From positions 1 to 64,000 of the forward strand of contig NZ_JWMA01000071.1 of assembly GCF_000812465.1 (NCBI RefSeq): DNA of 64,000 bases. The letters run 5' to 3'. Made by a program: the position numbers and the translations under genes. The DNA comes from Cupriavidus sp. IDO. Lineage in GTDB: Bacteria > Pseudomonadota > Gammaproteobacteria > Burkholderiales > Burkholderiaceae. The notes under the pieces were generated by a model, which had not been told where the DNA came from, did no database searches, and worked only from the letters and a program-made list of their open reading frames with translations. Positions 25,821 through 34,019 of this stretch are shown here, piece after piece (position 1 is the first letter of the stretch; each line of letters begins with the position of its first letter).

Positions 25821-26813
25821 TCAGCGCCCCCCTGTTGCGCTATGCAAGGCTACGAGGCGCCGCACATCAGCTAGCCACCCCTCGACTTCGCCCAAGGCCG
25901 CGACGGCCTCATCCCACGTGGTTTCGATAAAGCGCACGTGGCTGCCGATCGGCGCCTGCCCCAGCCGCCACAGGTCCGCTTCGATCACCGTGCCCAGCTT
26001 GGGGTAACCGCCCGAGGGCTGGGCGTCGCGCATCTGCACGATGGGCTGCCCGCCAGGCGGTACCTGGATGACGCCGGGCACAATGCCATGTGAGCGCATT
26101 TCGATTGGTTGGCGCGCCGCCAACGACGGGCCGGCGAGCCGATACCCGTAGCGGTCGCTCTGCGCAGTAATTTTCCAGGGCTCGGACCAGAAGCTGCGCT
26201 GCGCTGCTTCGGTGTAGAGTCCATACTCGGCGGCAGGCAGCACGCGCATCGCCGAAACGCCGTCCACCAGCAGCGGCAAGCAGAAGGCAGGCGGCACCAG
26301 ACCGATGCCGGCGCTGCCGGCCTCCTTGCCAAGCCCTGGCGATACTGCCTGCAGCACGTCGCCACGCTTCAGTGCACGCCCGTCGAGGCCGCCAAAAGCA
26401 CCACGCAATTGGGTGCTGCGTGATCCTAGAGCTACTGGCACGTCTACACCGCCAGCCAAACAAAGATAGGCCCGGCAGGCGGGGATGGGACCAAGCTGCG
26501 GCACGCCCAGACGCAGGGTCTGTCCGGCTCTGGCCTTATGCACCCACCACGGCAGCAGGGGCTGATCGTCGAGCTGCGCGGCACAATCCGCCCCGGTCAG
26601 CGCGAAACGGCAATCGTGTGTGAAGCGCACCAGGAATGGGAAGACCGGCACTTCGATGCCTGCCGCGCCCTCGTCATTGCCCAACAGGAGGTTGCCGGCG
26701 GCCAGCGCAAGCGGATCCATTGCCCCCGAAGTGCCAACCCCCCAACGGAGCGCACCCAGACGGCCCAGATCCTGAACGGTGGCCAGCGCGCTGGCGGAGA
26801 GGATCTCGATCAT
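25821..26813 (-). CDS. pxpC: 5-oxoprolinase subunit C (biotin-dependent carboxyltransferase/KipA family)
   Basis: 330 residues, AHS2 domain: LGRLGALRWGVGTSGAMDPL, NLLLGNDEGAAGIEVP, VPVALGSRSTQLRGAFGGLD, GIVPGVIQVPPGGQPIVQMR and GGYPKLGTVIEADLWRLGQ. Forms the catalytic unit with PxpB; the same two-domain arrangement occurs in urea amidolyase, where it carboxylates urea. The start overlaps pxpB by 4 bases (ATGA), so both are made in equal amounts. Confidence 0.93.
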   Translation of the reverse strand: MIEILSASALATVQDLGRLGALRWGVGTSGAMDPLALAAGNLLLGNDEGAAGIEVPVFPFLVRFTHDCRFALTGADCAAQLDDQPLLPWWVHKARAGQTLRLGVPQLGPIPACRAYLCLAGGVDVPVALGSRSTQLRGAFGGLDGRALKRGDVLQAVSPGLGKEAGSAGIGLVPPAFCLPLLVDGVSAMRVLPAAEYGLYTEAAQRSFWSEPWKITAQSDRYGYRLAGPSLAARQPIEMRSHGIVPGVIQVPPGGQPIVQMRDAQPSGGYPKLGTVIEADLWRLGQAPIGSHVRFIETTWDEAVAALGEVEGWLADVRRLVALHSATGGR

Positions 26814-27475
26814 CGAATCACCTTCTCGACGCGAAAGCGCAGTACATCCCCCGGCTGCAGCAACGCGGGCGGGTTCTTCTGAGGGTCAAAGAAACACATT
26901 TCGGAGCTGCCTATTGTGTTCCAGCCACTAGGCCCATCGGAGGCCGAAACGCCTGTTTGCGCCCCCCCGATGGACACCGCGCCGCCGGGAATATTCAAGA
27001 CAGGCACCTTGCGTCGCGGCGTGGCAATGCGGGGATCCATGCCGCCGAGGTAGCAGTAGCCAGGATGGCTGCCAAGCGCAAAGACGTGATAGAGCGGCGC
27101 GCTGTGGCGCTCGACGATTTCGTCCACGGACAAACCCGTGTGGTTCACCACGTCGGCCATATGCGGCCCCGGTGCGCCGCCATAGATCACTGGCAGCTCG
27201 ATCAGGCGCCCGTCGCGGGACAGGGGCGTGACGGCAAGCCAGGCCTCGCGCAGACGGGTTTCGATTTCCGCCAGCCTTGACGGCGGGCGCGTGAAGATCA
27301 ACATCAGGTTATTCATGCCGGGCACGGCTTCGCGTACCTCGGGCCATGCTTCGGCCTCCAGCGCCAGCGCCCACAGGCGTTGCTGGGTGGCCAGGCTCAG
27401 CTCACCTGGCGCCTCGAACAGCAATGCTGTGGTACCCAGGAGGCTGATGGTTCCCGTCTCGATGGTCATACACAA
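26810..27475 (-). CDS. pxpB: 5-oxoprolinase subunit B (KipI family)
   Basis: 221 residues, AHS1 domain: LPVIYGGAPGPHMADVVNHT, SVDEIVERHSAPLYHVFALG, PGYCYLGGMDPRIATPRR, VPVLNIPGGAVSIGGAQTGV and GWNTIGSSEMCFFDPQKNPP are all family landmarks. Pairs with PxpC (4-base overlap). It follows accC by 6 bases. In Bacillus the KipI homologue also inhibits a kinase, but with pxpA and pxpC present the catabolic role is the better call. Confidence 0.93.
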   Translation of the reverse strand: MCMTIETGTISLLGTTALLFEAPGELSLATQQRLWALALEAEAWPEVREAVPGMNNLMLIFTRPPSRLAEIETRLREAWLAVTPLSRDGRLIELPVIYGGAPGPHMADVVNHTGLSVDEIVERHSAPLYHVFALGSHPGYCYLGGMDPRIATPRRKVPVLNIPGGAVSIGGAQTGVSASDGPSGWNTIGSSEMCFFDPQKNPPALLQPGDVLRFRVEKVIR

Positions 27476-27481
27476 AATCCT

Positions 27482-28849
27482 TCAGTGCGTCCCGGCAGGC
27501 CGCGCGGCGCGCGCCTGCAGCCAACGTTCCAGGTGGTGGATGTCGACCCCACCCTTCTCGAAATCCTCGTCCCGAACGATTTCTCGGTGCATTGGCAGGT
27601 TGGTGGCGATGCCTCCTACCTGCATCTCGTCCAGCGCCAGGCGCATGCGGGCCAGCGCATCCTCGCGGGTGGCGCCATGCACGATGAGCTTTGCAATCAT
27701 CGAGTCGTAGTGCGCCGGCACGCGATAGCCAGGACCGGCATGACTGTCAACGCGTACCCCATAGCCGCCAGGCAACTGCCAGTCAATGATTCTCCCGGGC
27801 GCGGGAGCGAAGCTGTCCGGGTGCTCCGCATTGATGCGGCACTCCAGCGCATGCCCCCGGCAGGCCACTTGGGCCTGTGGCAGTGTGAGGCGCTCGCCGC
27901 GTGCCACGCGGATCTGCTGTTGGACGATGTCGATGCCGGTCGTCATTTCCGTGACCGGGTGCTCGACCTGCAGTCGCGTATTCATCTCGATGAAATAGAA
28001 TGCCCCGTTCTCGTAGAGAAACTCGAAGGTACCGACGCCGCAGTAGCCAATTTGCCGGCAGGCCGCGGCGCAACGCTCACCCACTGCTGCGATCAGCGAA
28101 GGATCGATGCCAGGCGCCGGCGCCTCTTCCAGGACTTTCTGGTGACGGCGCTGCAGCGAGCAGTCTCTGCTGCCAAGCCACAGCGCCTGGTTGTGGCGAT
28201 CGGCTAGCACCTGGATTTCGACGTGGCGCGGGTGGGTCAGGAACTTCTCGATATAGACCTCCGGATTGCCGAAGGCACGGCGCGCCTCTTCGCGCGTGAG
28301 CGCCAGCGCATCCAGCAGTCCCGTCTCTTGATGCACGACCCGCATGCCACGTCCACCGCCACCACCGGCTGCCTTGACAATGACGGGGTAACCAATATCG
28401 CGCGCGATCGCCAGCACCTCGGCCGGATCATCGGGAAGGGACGTATCGGGACCCGGTACGCAGGGCACACCAGCTTCGCGCATTGCGCGTTTGGCACTTA
28501 CCTTGTCACCCATCGTGCGGATACAGGCTGCGCTGGGGCCGATGAAGGTGAGACCCGCGTCAGTCACACGTTCGACGAACCCGGCGTTCTCGGACAGGAA
28601 TCCATAGCCGGGGTGGATGGCCTGGGCGCCACTGACGCGCGCCGCTGCCAGCAGCGCTGCCTGGTTAAGGTAACTATGGGTGGGCGACGCTGGGCCGATG
28701 CACAGGGCCTGGTCGGCCTGACGCACGTAGACGGCTTCACGATCAGCCTCCGAATACACGGCCACCGTGCGCAAGCCCAGCCCGCGACAGGCGCGCTGGA
28801 TACGCAAGGCAATCTCTCCGCGATTTGCAATCAAGACAGTGTCAAACAT
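27482..28849 (-). CDS. accC: Biotin carboxylase subunit, second copy type, linked to pxp genes
   Basis: 455 residues, full biotin carboxylase: N-terminal pre-ATP-grasp part (LIANRGEIALRIQRACRGLG), ATP-grasp with KAAGGGGGRGMRVV, EKFLTHPRHVEIQVLADRH, DCSLQRRHQKVLEEAPAP, FYFIEMNTRLQVEHPVTE and a complete C-terminal domain. It loads CO2 on the biotin of the neighbouring carrier protein with ATP and bicarbonate. Gaps of 6 and 15 bases place it in the acc-pxp operon. The housekeeping AccC is usually next to AccB alone; the position here argues for a dedicated subunit for the Pxp-type carboxyltransferase. Confidence 0.93.
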   Translation of the reverse strand: MFDTVLIANRGEIALRIQRACRGLGLRTVAVYSEADREAVYVRQADQALCIGPASPTHSYLNQAALLAAARVSGAQAIHPGYGFLSENAGFVERVTDAGLTFIGPSAACIRTMGDKVSAKRAMREAGVPCVPGPDTSLPDDPAEVLAIARDIGYPVIVKAAGGGGGRGMRVVHQETGLLDALALTREEARRAFGNPEVYIEKFLTHPRHVEIQVLADRHNQALWLGSRDCSLQRRHQKVLEEAPAPGIDPSLIAAVGERCAAACRQIGYCGVGTFEFLYENGAFYFIEMNTRLQVEHPVTEMTTGIDIVQQQIRVARGERLTLPQAQVACRGHALECRINAEHPDSFAPAPGRIIDWQLPGGYGVRVDSHAGPGYRVPAHYDSMIAKLIVHGATREDALARMRLALDEMQVGGIATNLPMHREIVRDEDFEKGGVDIHHLERWLQARAARPAGTH

Positions 28850-28864
28850 GACGAACCTCGGCGC

Positions 28865-29326
28865 TCAGGCGAATCGAATCAAGGGTTGGCCAGCCTCCAC
28901 TTCCTTGCCGGACTCCACCAGCACGGACTCGACCGCGCCATCACGTTCGGCGACCACGGCGTTGAAAACCTTCATCGCTTCGATGACGCACACGGTCTGG
29001 CCGGCCTCCACGGTCTGGCCCGGTTGCACGAACGCCGGCTCGTCGGGCGCTGGCCGCAGGTGCACGATGCCGAAAAGTGGCGCCAGCAATTCACGCCGTT
29101 CTGATTTGGGAGGTACGGGTGCAACAGGCTCGGATGGCGGGGAGGACTGGCCCAGTGTCCGGGGCTGCGTACGGGGAAGGGTCGATGGGGGAGCGGGATC
29201 ACCGCTAGCTCCCCCGGAAATATGCCGCGTAAGGCGCAACGTCCATCCGTGCTGACTGAAGCTCATCTCGGCCATGTCCGAGGACGCCATGACGTCGATG
29301 AGCTGTTTGATGTGCGTGAGGTCCAT
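28865..29326 (-). CDS. accB: Biotin carboxyl carrier protein, biotinylated type
   Basis: 153 residues: helical N-terminus (MDLTHIKQLIDVMASSDMAE), a Pro/Ser-rich linker (about 40-75) and a biotinyl domain with the acceptor Lys in CVIEAMKVFNAVVAERDG. First gene of the acc-pxp operon. The Nac-type site at 29406 and an imperfect inverted repeat GTTCAC-N13-GTGAAC at 29331-29355, only 5 bases before the ATG, are in its leader. Compare the biotin-less paralogue five genes further on. Confidence 0.92.
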   Translation of the reverse strand: MDLTHIKQLIDVMASSDMAEMSFSQHGWTLRLTRHISGGASGDPAPPSTLPRTQPRTLGQSSPPSEPVAPVPPKSERRELLAPLFGIVHLRPAPDEPAFVQPGQTVEAGQTVCVIEAMKVFNAVVAERDGAVESVLVESGKEVEAGQPLIRFA

Positions 29327-29330
29327 GTGC

Positions 29331-29355
29331 GTTCACTTCATAGCTGTAGGTGAAC
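29331..29355. promoter_or_regulatory. Inverted repeat at the accB start
   Basis: GTTCAC, 13 bases, GTGAAC. It covers the ribosome-site region of accB, so it could be an operator or a leader hairpin controlling translation. Confidence 0.3.
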
Positions 29356-29405
29356 ACAGTATCGGCCTCTGCCCTTCAGTACCAAGACGGTTTGTCTGTG
29401 CCCCG

Positions 29406-29420
29406 ATAGGAGCGTCTTAT
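29406..29420. promoter_or_regulatory. Nac-type binding site (ATA-N9-TAT), site 2
   Basis: ATAGGAGCGTCTTAT, centre about 87 bases before the accB start codon; the last bases overlap the stop codon of the LysR gene. Same orientation and nearly the same distance to the start codon as site 3 (85 bases). Confidence 0.6.
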
Positions 29421-30358
29421 GACGCCTCCCGGTTCTCCGCCCGGTCGCAGGGAAGCAGGTTACCCCCCAGCCCGGCCACCAATTCCAGCAGAATCTCCTT
29501 GATTGCCTGGGCTGGCTCGGACAATGGCTGGTGGCCCGACTGGCACAACGCCAGTGGCGCGTCGATGACCGGATCGATGATGCGGCATTGCCAGGCGTCA
29601 CAGGACATCGCCACCTCCCGCGCCATCGAGGATGGCAGGATCGTCGCCCCCAACCCGTCCGCGACGATCGCCTTCAGCGTGCTGGCCGACTCGATTTCAG
29701 CCAACACGTGCGGCTCCATGCCAATCGCATGGAATGCTTCATCGACCAGCCTGCGCACCACGTTGTACGGTCGCGCCAGGTACAGATCCATCTCCGCGAG
29801 CATCGGCAGAGGCACCTCGCCCGGGGGTGCCGGCATACATTCGGGGCCGACCACATAGAGCGGCTCATTCAGAAGCGGCAGGAACGAGAGCCCATGGACG
29901 GGCGTCTTGCCGCCGTAAAGCACCGCCATGTCCATGCGTCCGTTCATGATCAGTTCCGACAGCGTGCTGCCGTAACTCTCATTCAGGTAAAGCAGGATCC
30001 CGGGGTGGCGGGCCCGGACTGTGCGCAACAACGGCAAAGCCAGCGCTGCTGCAGCGGTTCCGGGCGCCAGACCTACCGAGACTGCCCCCGAGAGGCCTTG
30101 GCCCGCCGTCTTCATCTCCACCTTTGCCTGATCAACCTGGCGCAAGATCGCCTGAGCATGCCGGTACAGCACTTTGCCCGCTTCGGTGGGAACCACGCCC
30201 TGCTTGGTGCGCAGCAGCAGCTGCTGCCGTACCTCGCCTTCCAGCGTTGCAATTTGCTGGCTCAAGGAGGGTTGAGCGACATGAAGCAAATCGGCTGCCT
30301 GCGTGACACTGCCGATGTCGACAATCTTTACGAAATACCTCAATCGCCTGAAGTTCAA
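29417..30358 (-). CDS. LysR-family regulator, Nac-like (nitrogen assimilation control)
   Basis: 313 residues. The N-terminal HTH MNFRRLRYFVKIVDIGSVTQ / AADLLHVAQPSLSQQIATLE is very close to that of enterobacterial Nac, and so is the next part (LLLRTKQGVVPTEAGKVLYR and VSVGLAPGTAAAALALPLL). The effector domain (about 95-300) has the Nac/Cbl fold. Nac switches genes for nitrogen scavenging and recognises ATA-N9-TAT. Three such sites flank this gene's neighbours (24342, 29406, 30451). It is transcribed away from the aminotransferase operon and towards the acc-pxp operon (90-base gap). Whether it answers nitrogen status, as Nac does through its own sigma-54 promoter, or an effector molecule cannot be told. 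Confidence 0.88.
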   Translation of the reverse strand: MNFRRLRYFVKIVDIGSVTQAADLLHVAQPSLSQQIATLEGEVRQQLLLRTKQGVVPTEAGKVLYRHAQAILRQVDQAKVEMKTAGQGLSGAVSVGLAPGTAAAALALPLLRTVRARHPGILLYLNESYGSTLSELIMNGRMDMAVLYGGKTPVHGLSFLPLLNEPLYVVGPECMPAPPGEVPLPMLAEMDLYLARPYNVVRRLVDEAFHAIGMEPHVLAEIESASTLKAIVADGLGATILPSSMAREVAMSCDAWQCRIIDPVIDAPLALCQSGHQPLSEPAQAIKEILLELVAGLGGNLLPCDRAENREAS

Positions 30359-30445
30359 GTTACCTCCTATCCGGGGATCTGCAGCCCATTATCTTGCTGC
30401 ATCGCAAGATGCTGAATACAGGAGATTAGGGCATTAGCACGCCCG

Positions 30446-30465
30446 CACCTATAGGTGTTTCCTAT
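30446..30465. promoter_or_regulatory. Nac-type binding site (ATA-N9-TAT), site 1, overlapping a 12-bp palindrome
   Basis: ATAGGTGTTTCCTAT at 30451-30465 fits ATA-N9-TAT and, with ATAGG/CCTAT, is a true inverted repeat with the LysR T-N11-A pattern. A perfect palindrome CACCTATAGGTG at 30446-30457 overlaps it. The site is midway between the divergent LysR gene (about 100 bases) and the aminotransferase gene (about 94 bases), the classical place for a LysR operator. Confidence 0.65.
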
Positions 30466-30551
30466 CTGGACATACTGGAGTCATCTTGGCCTTCCGCGGC
30501 CGCCACGGCTACTGTTGCGCTTACCCTCCTTAATCGCAGCAAGGAACCCTC

Positions 30552-31760
30552 GTGAATACGTCCCGTATCGCCGCACGTGTCAGGCGCATCAAACCCTCAC
30601 CCAGCACTTCCGCAGCAGACCGTGCCAACGAGCTACGCCGTCAGGGCAAGTCCATCGTGAACCTGGTGGTCGGTGAACCTGACTTCGACACACCGGAATA
30701 CATCCGCCAAGCCGCAGTGCGGGCGATCGAACAGGGCTCGACCCGCTACACGCTGATGGCGGGCACCGTGGAATTGCGTCAGGCCATCATCGACAAGCTT
30801 GCCCGCGAGAATGACCTGCAGTACGCGATGAACGAGATCATCGCCACCAACGGCGCCAAAAGCGCGATCTACAGTGCTTTGGCGGTCACCCTGGAAGCGG
30901 GAGACGAGGTGCTTATCCCCGCCCCGTACTGGGTCTCCTATCCCGATATGGTGCTTGCCTGCGACGGCATCCCGGTCACGCTGTCCTGCTCGGAAAGCCA
31001 AGAGTTCAAGCTTACCCCAGCCCAACTGGAAGCTGCCATTACCGAACGCACTCGCTGGCTCATCCTCAATTCGCCGAGCAACCCGACGGGCGCAAGCTAC
31101 ACCGTGGCTGAGTATCGCGCACTGGCCGAAGTACTGGCCCGCCACCCGGACGTGCTGGTGATGACAGATGACATCTACGAGCATATTCGCTTTAACTCGG
31201 TTCCCACGCCCCACCTGTTGAATGCAGCGCCTGAATTGCGCGACCGCACGCTAGCCATCAATGGGGTTTCCAAGACCTACGCGATGACGGGCTGGCGCTT
31301 GGGCTGGGTGGCAGGTCCACGCGACCTGATCCAGGCGCTCGACACGTTCTTGTCGCAATCGGCTGGAAACTGCTGCTCAATCAGCCAGGCTGCCGCTGCA
31401 GCAGCCCTGAACGGCGACCAGCGCTTTGTCGCCGAGAGTGTGGCTGTCTATAAACAGCGTCGTGACCAGACCCTCGTCCGCATCAACGCAATCCCCGGGC
31501 TGAGCTGCCGCATGCCCGACGGGGCGTTCTACCTCTACGTCAACTGCGGCGGATTGATTGGCAAGACCACACCGGAAGGCAAGCGGCTGGATGCGGATGC
31601 CGACGTCGTCATGTACCTGCTCGAGCGCGAAGGGGTGGCACTCGTCGCCGGGACAGCTTATGGCCTTTCGCCTTACTTCCGCCTGTCAATCGCGACCTCG
31701 CTGGAGACGCTTGAAGAAGGCTGTCGCCGCATAGAGCGCGCAGTCCTGGCCCTGTCCTGA
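30552..31760 (+). CDS. PLP-dependent aminotransferase, class I (aspartate aminotransferase family)
   Basis: 402 residues from a GTG start preceded by AAGGA. Signatures: VNLVVGEPDFDTPEYIRQAA, ATNGAKSAIYSALAV, PAPYWVSYPDMVLACDG, ILNSPSNPTGASYTVAEY, VMTDDIYEHIRF and the PLP Lys in INGVSKTYAMTGWRLGWVAG; the substrate-binding Arg is near YFRLSIATS. It moves an amino group between an amino acid and a 2-keto acid. It heads a nine-gene rightward operon, divergent from the Nac-like gene. The specific amino donor is unknown; in this setting it could deaminate an amino acid freed by the Pxp and ABC genes. Confidence 0.93.
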   Translation: MNTSRIAARVRRIKPSPSTSAADRANELRRQGKSIVNLVVGEPDFDTPEYIRQAAVRAIEQGSTRYTLMAGTVELRQAIIDKLARENDLQYAMNEIIATNGAKSAIYSALAVTLEAGDEVLIPAPYWVSYPDMVLACDGIPVTLSCSESQEFKLTPAQLEAAITERTRWLILNSPSNPTGASYTVAEYRALAEVLARHPDVLVMTDDIYEHIRFNSVPTPHLLNAAPELRDRTLAINGVSKTYAMTGWRLGWVAGPRDLIQALDTFLSQSAGNCCSISQAAAAAALNGDQRFVAESVAVYKQRRDQTLVRINAIPGLSCRMPDGAFYLYVNCGGLIGKTTPEGKRLDADADVVMYLLEREGVALVAGTAYGLSPYFRLSIATSLETLEEGCRRIERAVLALS

Positions 31761-31776
31761 CATAAAAGAGAATGCT

Positions 31777-32451
31777 ATGAGCACTTATAAAGCCATCCGC
31801 AAGAACCCCTCCGCCCCTCAGGCTGACGCCGCCCTGGTCTCCGCCTTGCGCGAACTGCCGGTCGCTGCGCTCAGCGACAGTATGCATCGCAACACCGGCA
31901 CAGTCGGCCTTCAGCCCTTCCACAGACCGGTAGCGACCACGATGGTCGGCACTGCGGTGACCGCGCGATCGCGCGGTGGCGACAATCTCACCTACCTGCG
32001 GGCGCTTGAGTTCTGCCGGCCTGGCGACGTGCTGGTGATCGATGCCGGTGGCGACCTGCAGAACGCCGTCGTCGGCGGCATCCTCTCCCACTATGCGGCC
32101 AGCATCGGCGTAGTTGGATTGGTGGTCGATGGCGCGGTACGGGACGTCGCCGAACTGCGAAAGCGCGAGTTCCCGGTCTACGCGCGCGGTGTCACCCATC
32201 GCGGCCCTTACAAGGACGGCCCAGGCGAGATCAACGTGCCGGTATCGGTCGGCGGCATGGTTGTCCGCCCCGGGGACGTACTGGTGGGCGATCAGGATGG
32301 CCTGCTTGCCATACCGCCCGAGGATGTGCCACTGCTGATTGAAAAAGCGCGCGCCGTACTCGCCGCCGAAGCCGAAACCATACGCGCTATGAAGGAAGGC
32401 CGCTGGGACCGATCCTTCATCGATGCGTTGGAAGCCCGGTGCAACAACTGA
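31777..32451 (+). CDS. RraA-like protein (HMG/CHA aldolase or oxaloacetate decarboxylase family)
   Basis: 224 residues with the RraA/demethylmenaquinone methyltransferase-like fold: VAALSDSMHRNTGTVG, GTAVTARSRGGDN, GDVLVIDAGGDLQNAVVGG, and the metal/substrate motif GLVVDGAVRDVAELR, with PGDVLVGDQDGLLAIP further on. The Arg and Asp of DGAVRD are those used by 4-hydroxy-4-methyl-2-oxoglutarate aldolases, which split keto acids to pyruvate and also decarboxylate oxaloacetate. A catabolic rather than RNase E-inhibitor role fits its place 16 bases after the aminotransferase gene and before a hydroxyacid dehydrogenase gene. Confidence 0.85.
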   Translation: MSTYKAIRKNPSAPQADAALVSALRELPVAALSDSMHRNTGTVGLQPFHRPVATTMVGTAVTARSRGGDNLTYLRALEFCRPGDVLVIDAGGDLQNAVVGGILSHYAASIGVVGLVVDGAVRDVAELRKREFPVYARGVTHRGPYKDGPGEINVPVSVGGMVVRPGDVLVGDQDGLLAIPPEDVPLLIEKARAVLAAEAETIRAMKEGRWDRSFIDALEARCNN

Positions 32452-32499
32452 CCGCTGCCTTCTTTCCCGCCCGAACAACCATAGAGCAAGGAGACCCGC

Positions 32500-33495
32500 A
32501 TGCGTCCTTCCGTCCTCGTCACCCGAGCGACCTTTCCGGACATCGCTGACCGGCTGCGCGAACATTTCGACGTCACCGACAACCCGGGGGACACGGTCTG
32601 GAGCCCGGCCGAATTGATTGATCGGCTACAAGGCAAAGAAGGTGTGATGAGCACGGGGAGCGAGCGCATCGACTCGGCGCTGCTTGACGCCTGCCCTGAA
32701 CTCAAGGCGGTCTGCAATGTGGGCGTAGGCTATAACAATGTCGACGTGGCCGCCTGCACGGCGCGCGGCGTGCTGGTGACCAATACGCCCGATGTGCTCA
32801 CGGAAACCACTGCGGACTTTGGCTTTGCGCTGATGCTCGCCACCGCCCGGCGCATCACCGAGTCCGAGCGCCTCGTGCGGCGGGGCGAATGGAACAAGAC
32901 GGGAATCTACGACCAGATGGTCGGCAACGACGTTCACGGGGCCACTCTGGGCATTCTCGGCATGGGGCGGATTGGCCAGGCCATCGCCAGGCGCGCTGCG
33001 TTGGGCTTTGGGATGCAAGTGATCTATCACAACCGCTCGCCGCTTGCTCCCGAGACGGAGGCCAGCGTACATGCCCGCTACGTAGACAAGGCCACCCTGC
33101 TGAAGGAAGCCGACCATCTCATCCTGGTGCTTCCCTACTCCCCCGCGGCACACCACGCGATCGGCGCAGCCGAACTTGCTCAGATGAAGCCTACCGCAAC
33201 GCTGACGAATATCGCCCGCGGCGGTATCGTCGACGACGAAGCCCTGGCACAGGCACTGTGTCGGGGCACTATCGCAGCGGCGGGGCTCGATGTTTTCGAG
33301 GGAGAGCCGCAGATTCATCCCGGCCTGCTGGCCGTGCCCAATGTCGTGCTGACCCCGCACATTGGCAGCGCCTCGGTCAGCACGCGACGGGCCATGGCTG
33401 CACTGACCGCGGACAACCTGATCGCTGCCCTCGGCTGCGGGCCTCGGGCCGGACAGCCGCCGACACCAGTGAACCCGCAGGTTCTGCAGCAGTAG
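32500..33495 (+). CDS. D-isomer-specific 2-hydroxyacid dehydrogenase (GhrB-like 2-ketogluconate/glyoxylate reductase)
   Basis: 331 residues: substrate domain halves around a Rossmann domain (GILGMGRIGQAIARRA). Catalytic Arg in NIARGGIVDDEALAQAL, Glu in FEGEPQIHP and His in LTPHIGSAS are present. VGVGYNNVDVAACTARGVLV and TNTPDVLTETTADFGFALML are typical of GhrB/TkrA reductases acting on 2-ketogluconate, hydroxypyruvate or glyoxylate. The ribosome site AAGGAG stands 6 bases before the ATG. Its neighbours for gluconate and idonate use make 2-ketogluconate or a 2-keto acid the likely substrate. Confidence 0.9.
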   Translation: MRPSVLVTRATFPDIADRLREHFDVTDNPGDTVWSPAELIDRLQGKEGVMSTGSERIDSALLDACPELKAVCNVGVGYNNVDVAACTARGVLVTNTPDVLTETTADFGFALMLATARRITESERLVRRGEWNKTGIYDQMVGNDVHGATLGILGMGRIGQAIARRAALGFGMQVIYHNRSPLAPETEASVHARYVDKATLLKEADHLILVLPYSPAAHHAIGAAELAQMKPTATLTNIARGGIVDDEALAQALCRGTIAAAGLDVFEGEPQIHPGLLAVPNVVLTPHIGSASVSTRRAMAALTADNLIAALGCGPRAGQPPTPVNPQVLQQ

Positions 33496-33503
33496 AGGTC
33501 ACC

Positions 33504-34019
33504 ATGCCTATCAATAAGCTACTGGTGATGGGGGTCGCAGGCTGTGGCAAGTCCACGCTCGCTGCGCTATTGGCCAAGGCAATGGACGCTGAATGGATCG
33601 AAGGCGACGACCACCATTCCGAGCACAACAAGGCGAAGATGCGCCAAGGCACAGCCTTGCAGGATGCAGACCGTGAACCCTGGCTGGACAAGCTGGCAGT
33701 CTTGCTGGCCGCAGCGCCCGGCAATGCCATCCTCACCTGCTCCGCCCTTAAGCGCAGCTACCGCGAACGGCTGCGAGAAGCGGTGCCGCACCTTCGCATC
33801 GTGCACGTCGACATCACCCTCTCGGAAGCAATTGCGCGGGTGTCCGCTCGCAAAGGGCATATGTTTCAGCCGAGTTCGGTGGTGAGCCAGTTCGCCATTC
33901 TGGAAGCGCCGGCAGGCGAACCTGGCACGCTTCAGATTTCGGCCGACCAGCCGGTCGATGTACAGGTCAGCCTGGTCCTGAACTGGATCGCCGAAGAACC
34001 CTCAAGGCACGACAAATGA
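33504..34019 (+). CDS. gntK: Gluconokinase
   Basis: 171 residues, the usual length for GntK/IdnK. Walker A GVAGCGKSTLAALLA (about 9-23), substrate loop EGDDHHSEHNKAKMRQGTAL, DADREPWLDKLA, CSALKRSYRERLRE and the VSARKGHMFQPSSVVSQFA lid are all present. It phosphorylates gluconate to 6-phosphogluconate, which enters the pentose phosphate or Entner-Doudoroff route. The ATG at 33504 follows the previous stop by 8 bases; its stop overlaps the next start (ATGA). Confidence 0.94.
   Translation: MPINKLLVMGVAGCGKSTLAALLAKAMDAEWIEGDDHHSEHNKAKMRQGTALQDADREPWLDKLAVLLAAAPGNAILTCSALKRSYRERLREAVPHLRIVHVDITLSEAIARVSARKGHMFQPSSVVSQFAILEAPAGEPGTLQISADQPVDVQVSLVLNWIAEEPSRHDK

Noticed and set aside
32889..34019. 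Long version of the gluconokinase frame (376 codons)
   Set aside because: The first 205 codons read through the hydroxyacid dehydrogenase gene in another frame; the kinase fold begins at the ATG at 33504.
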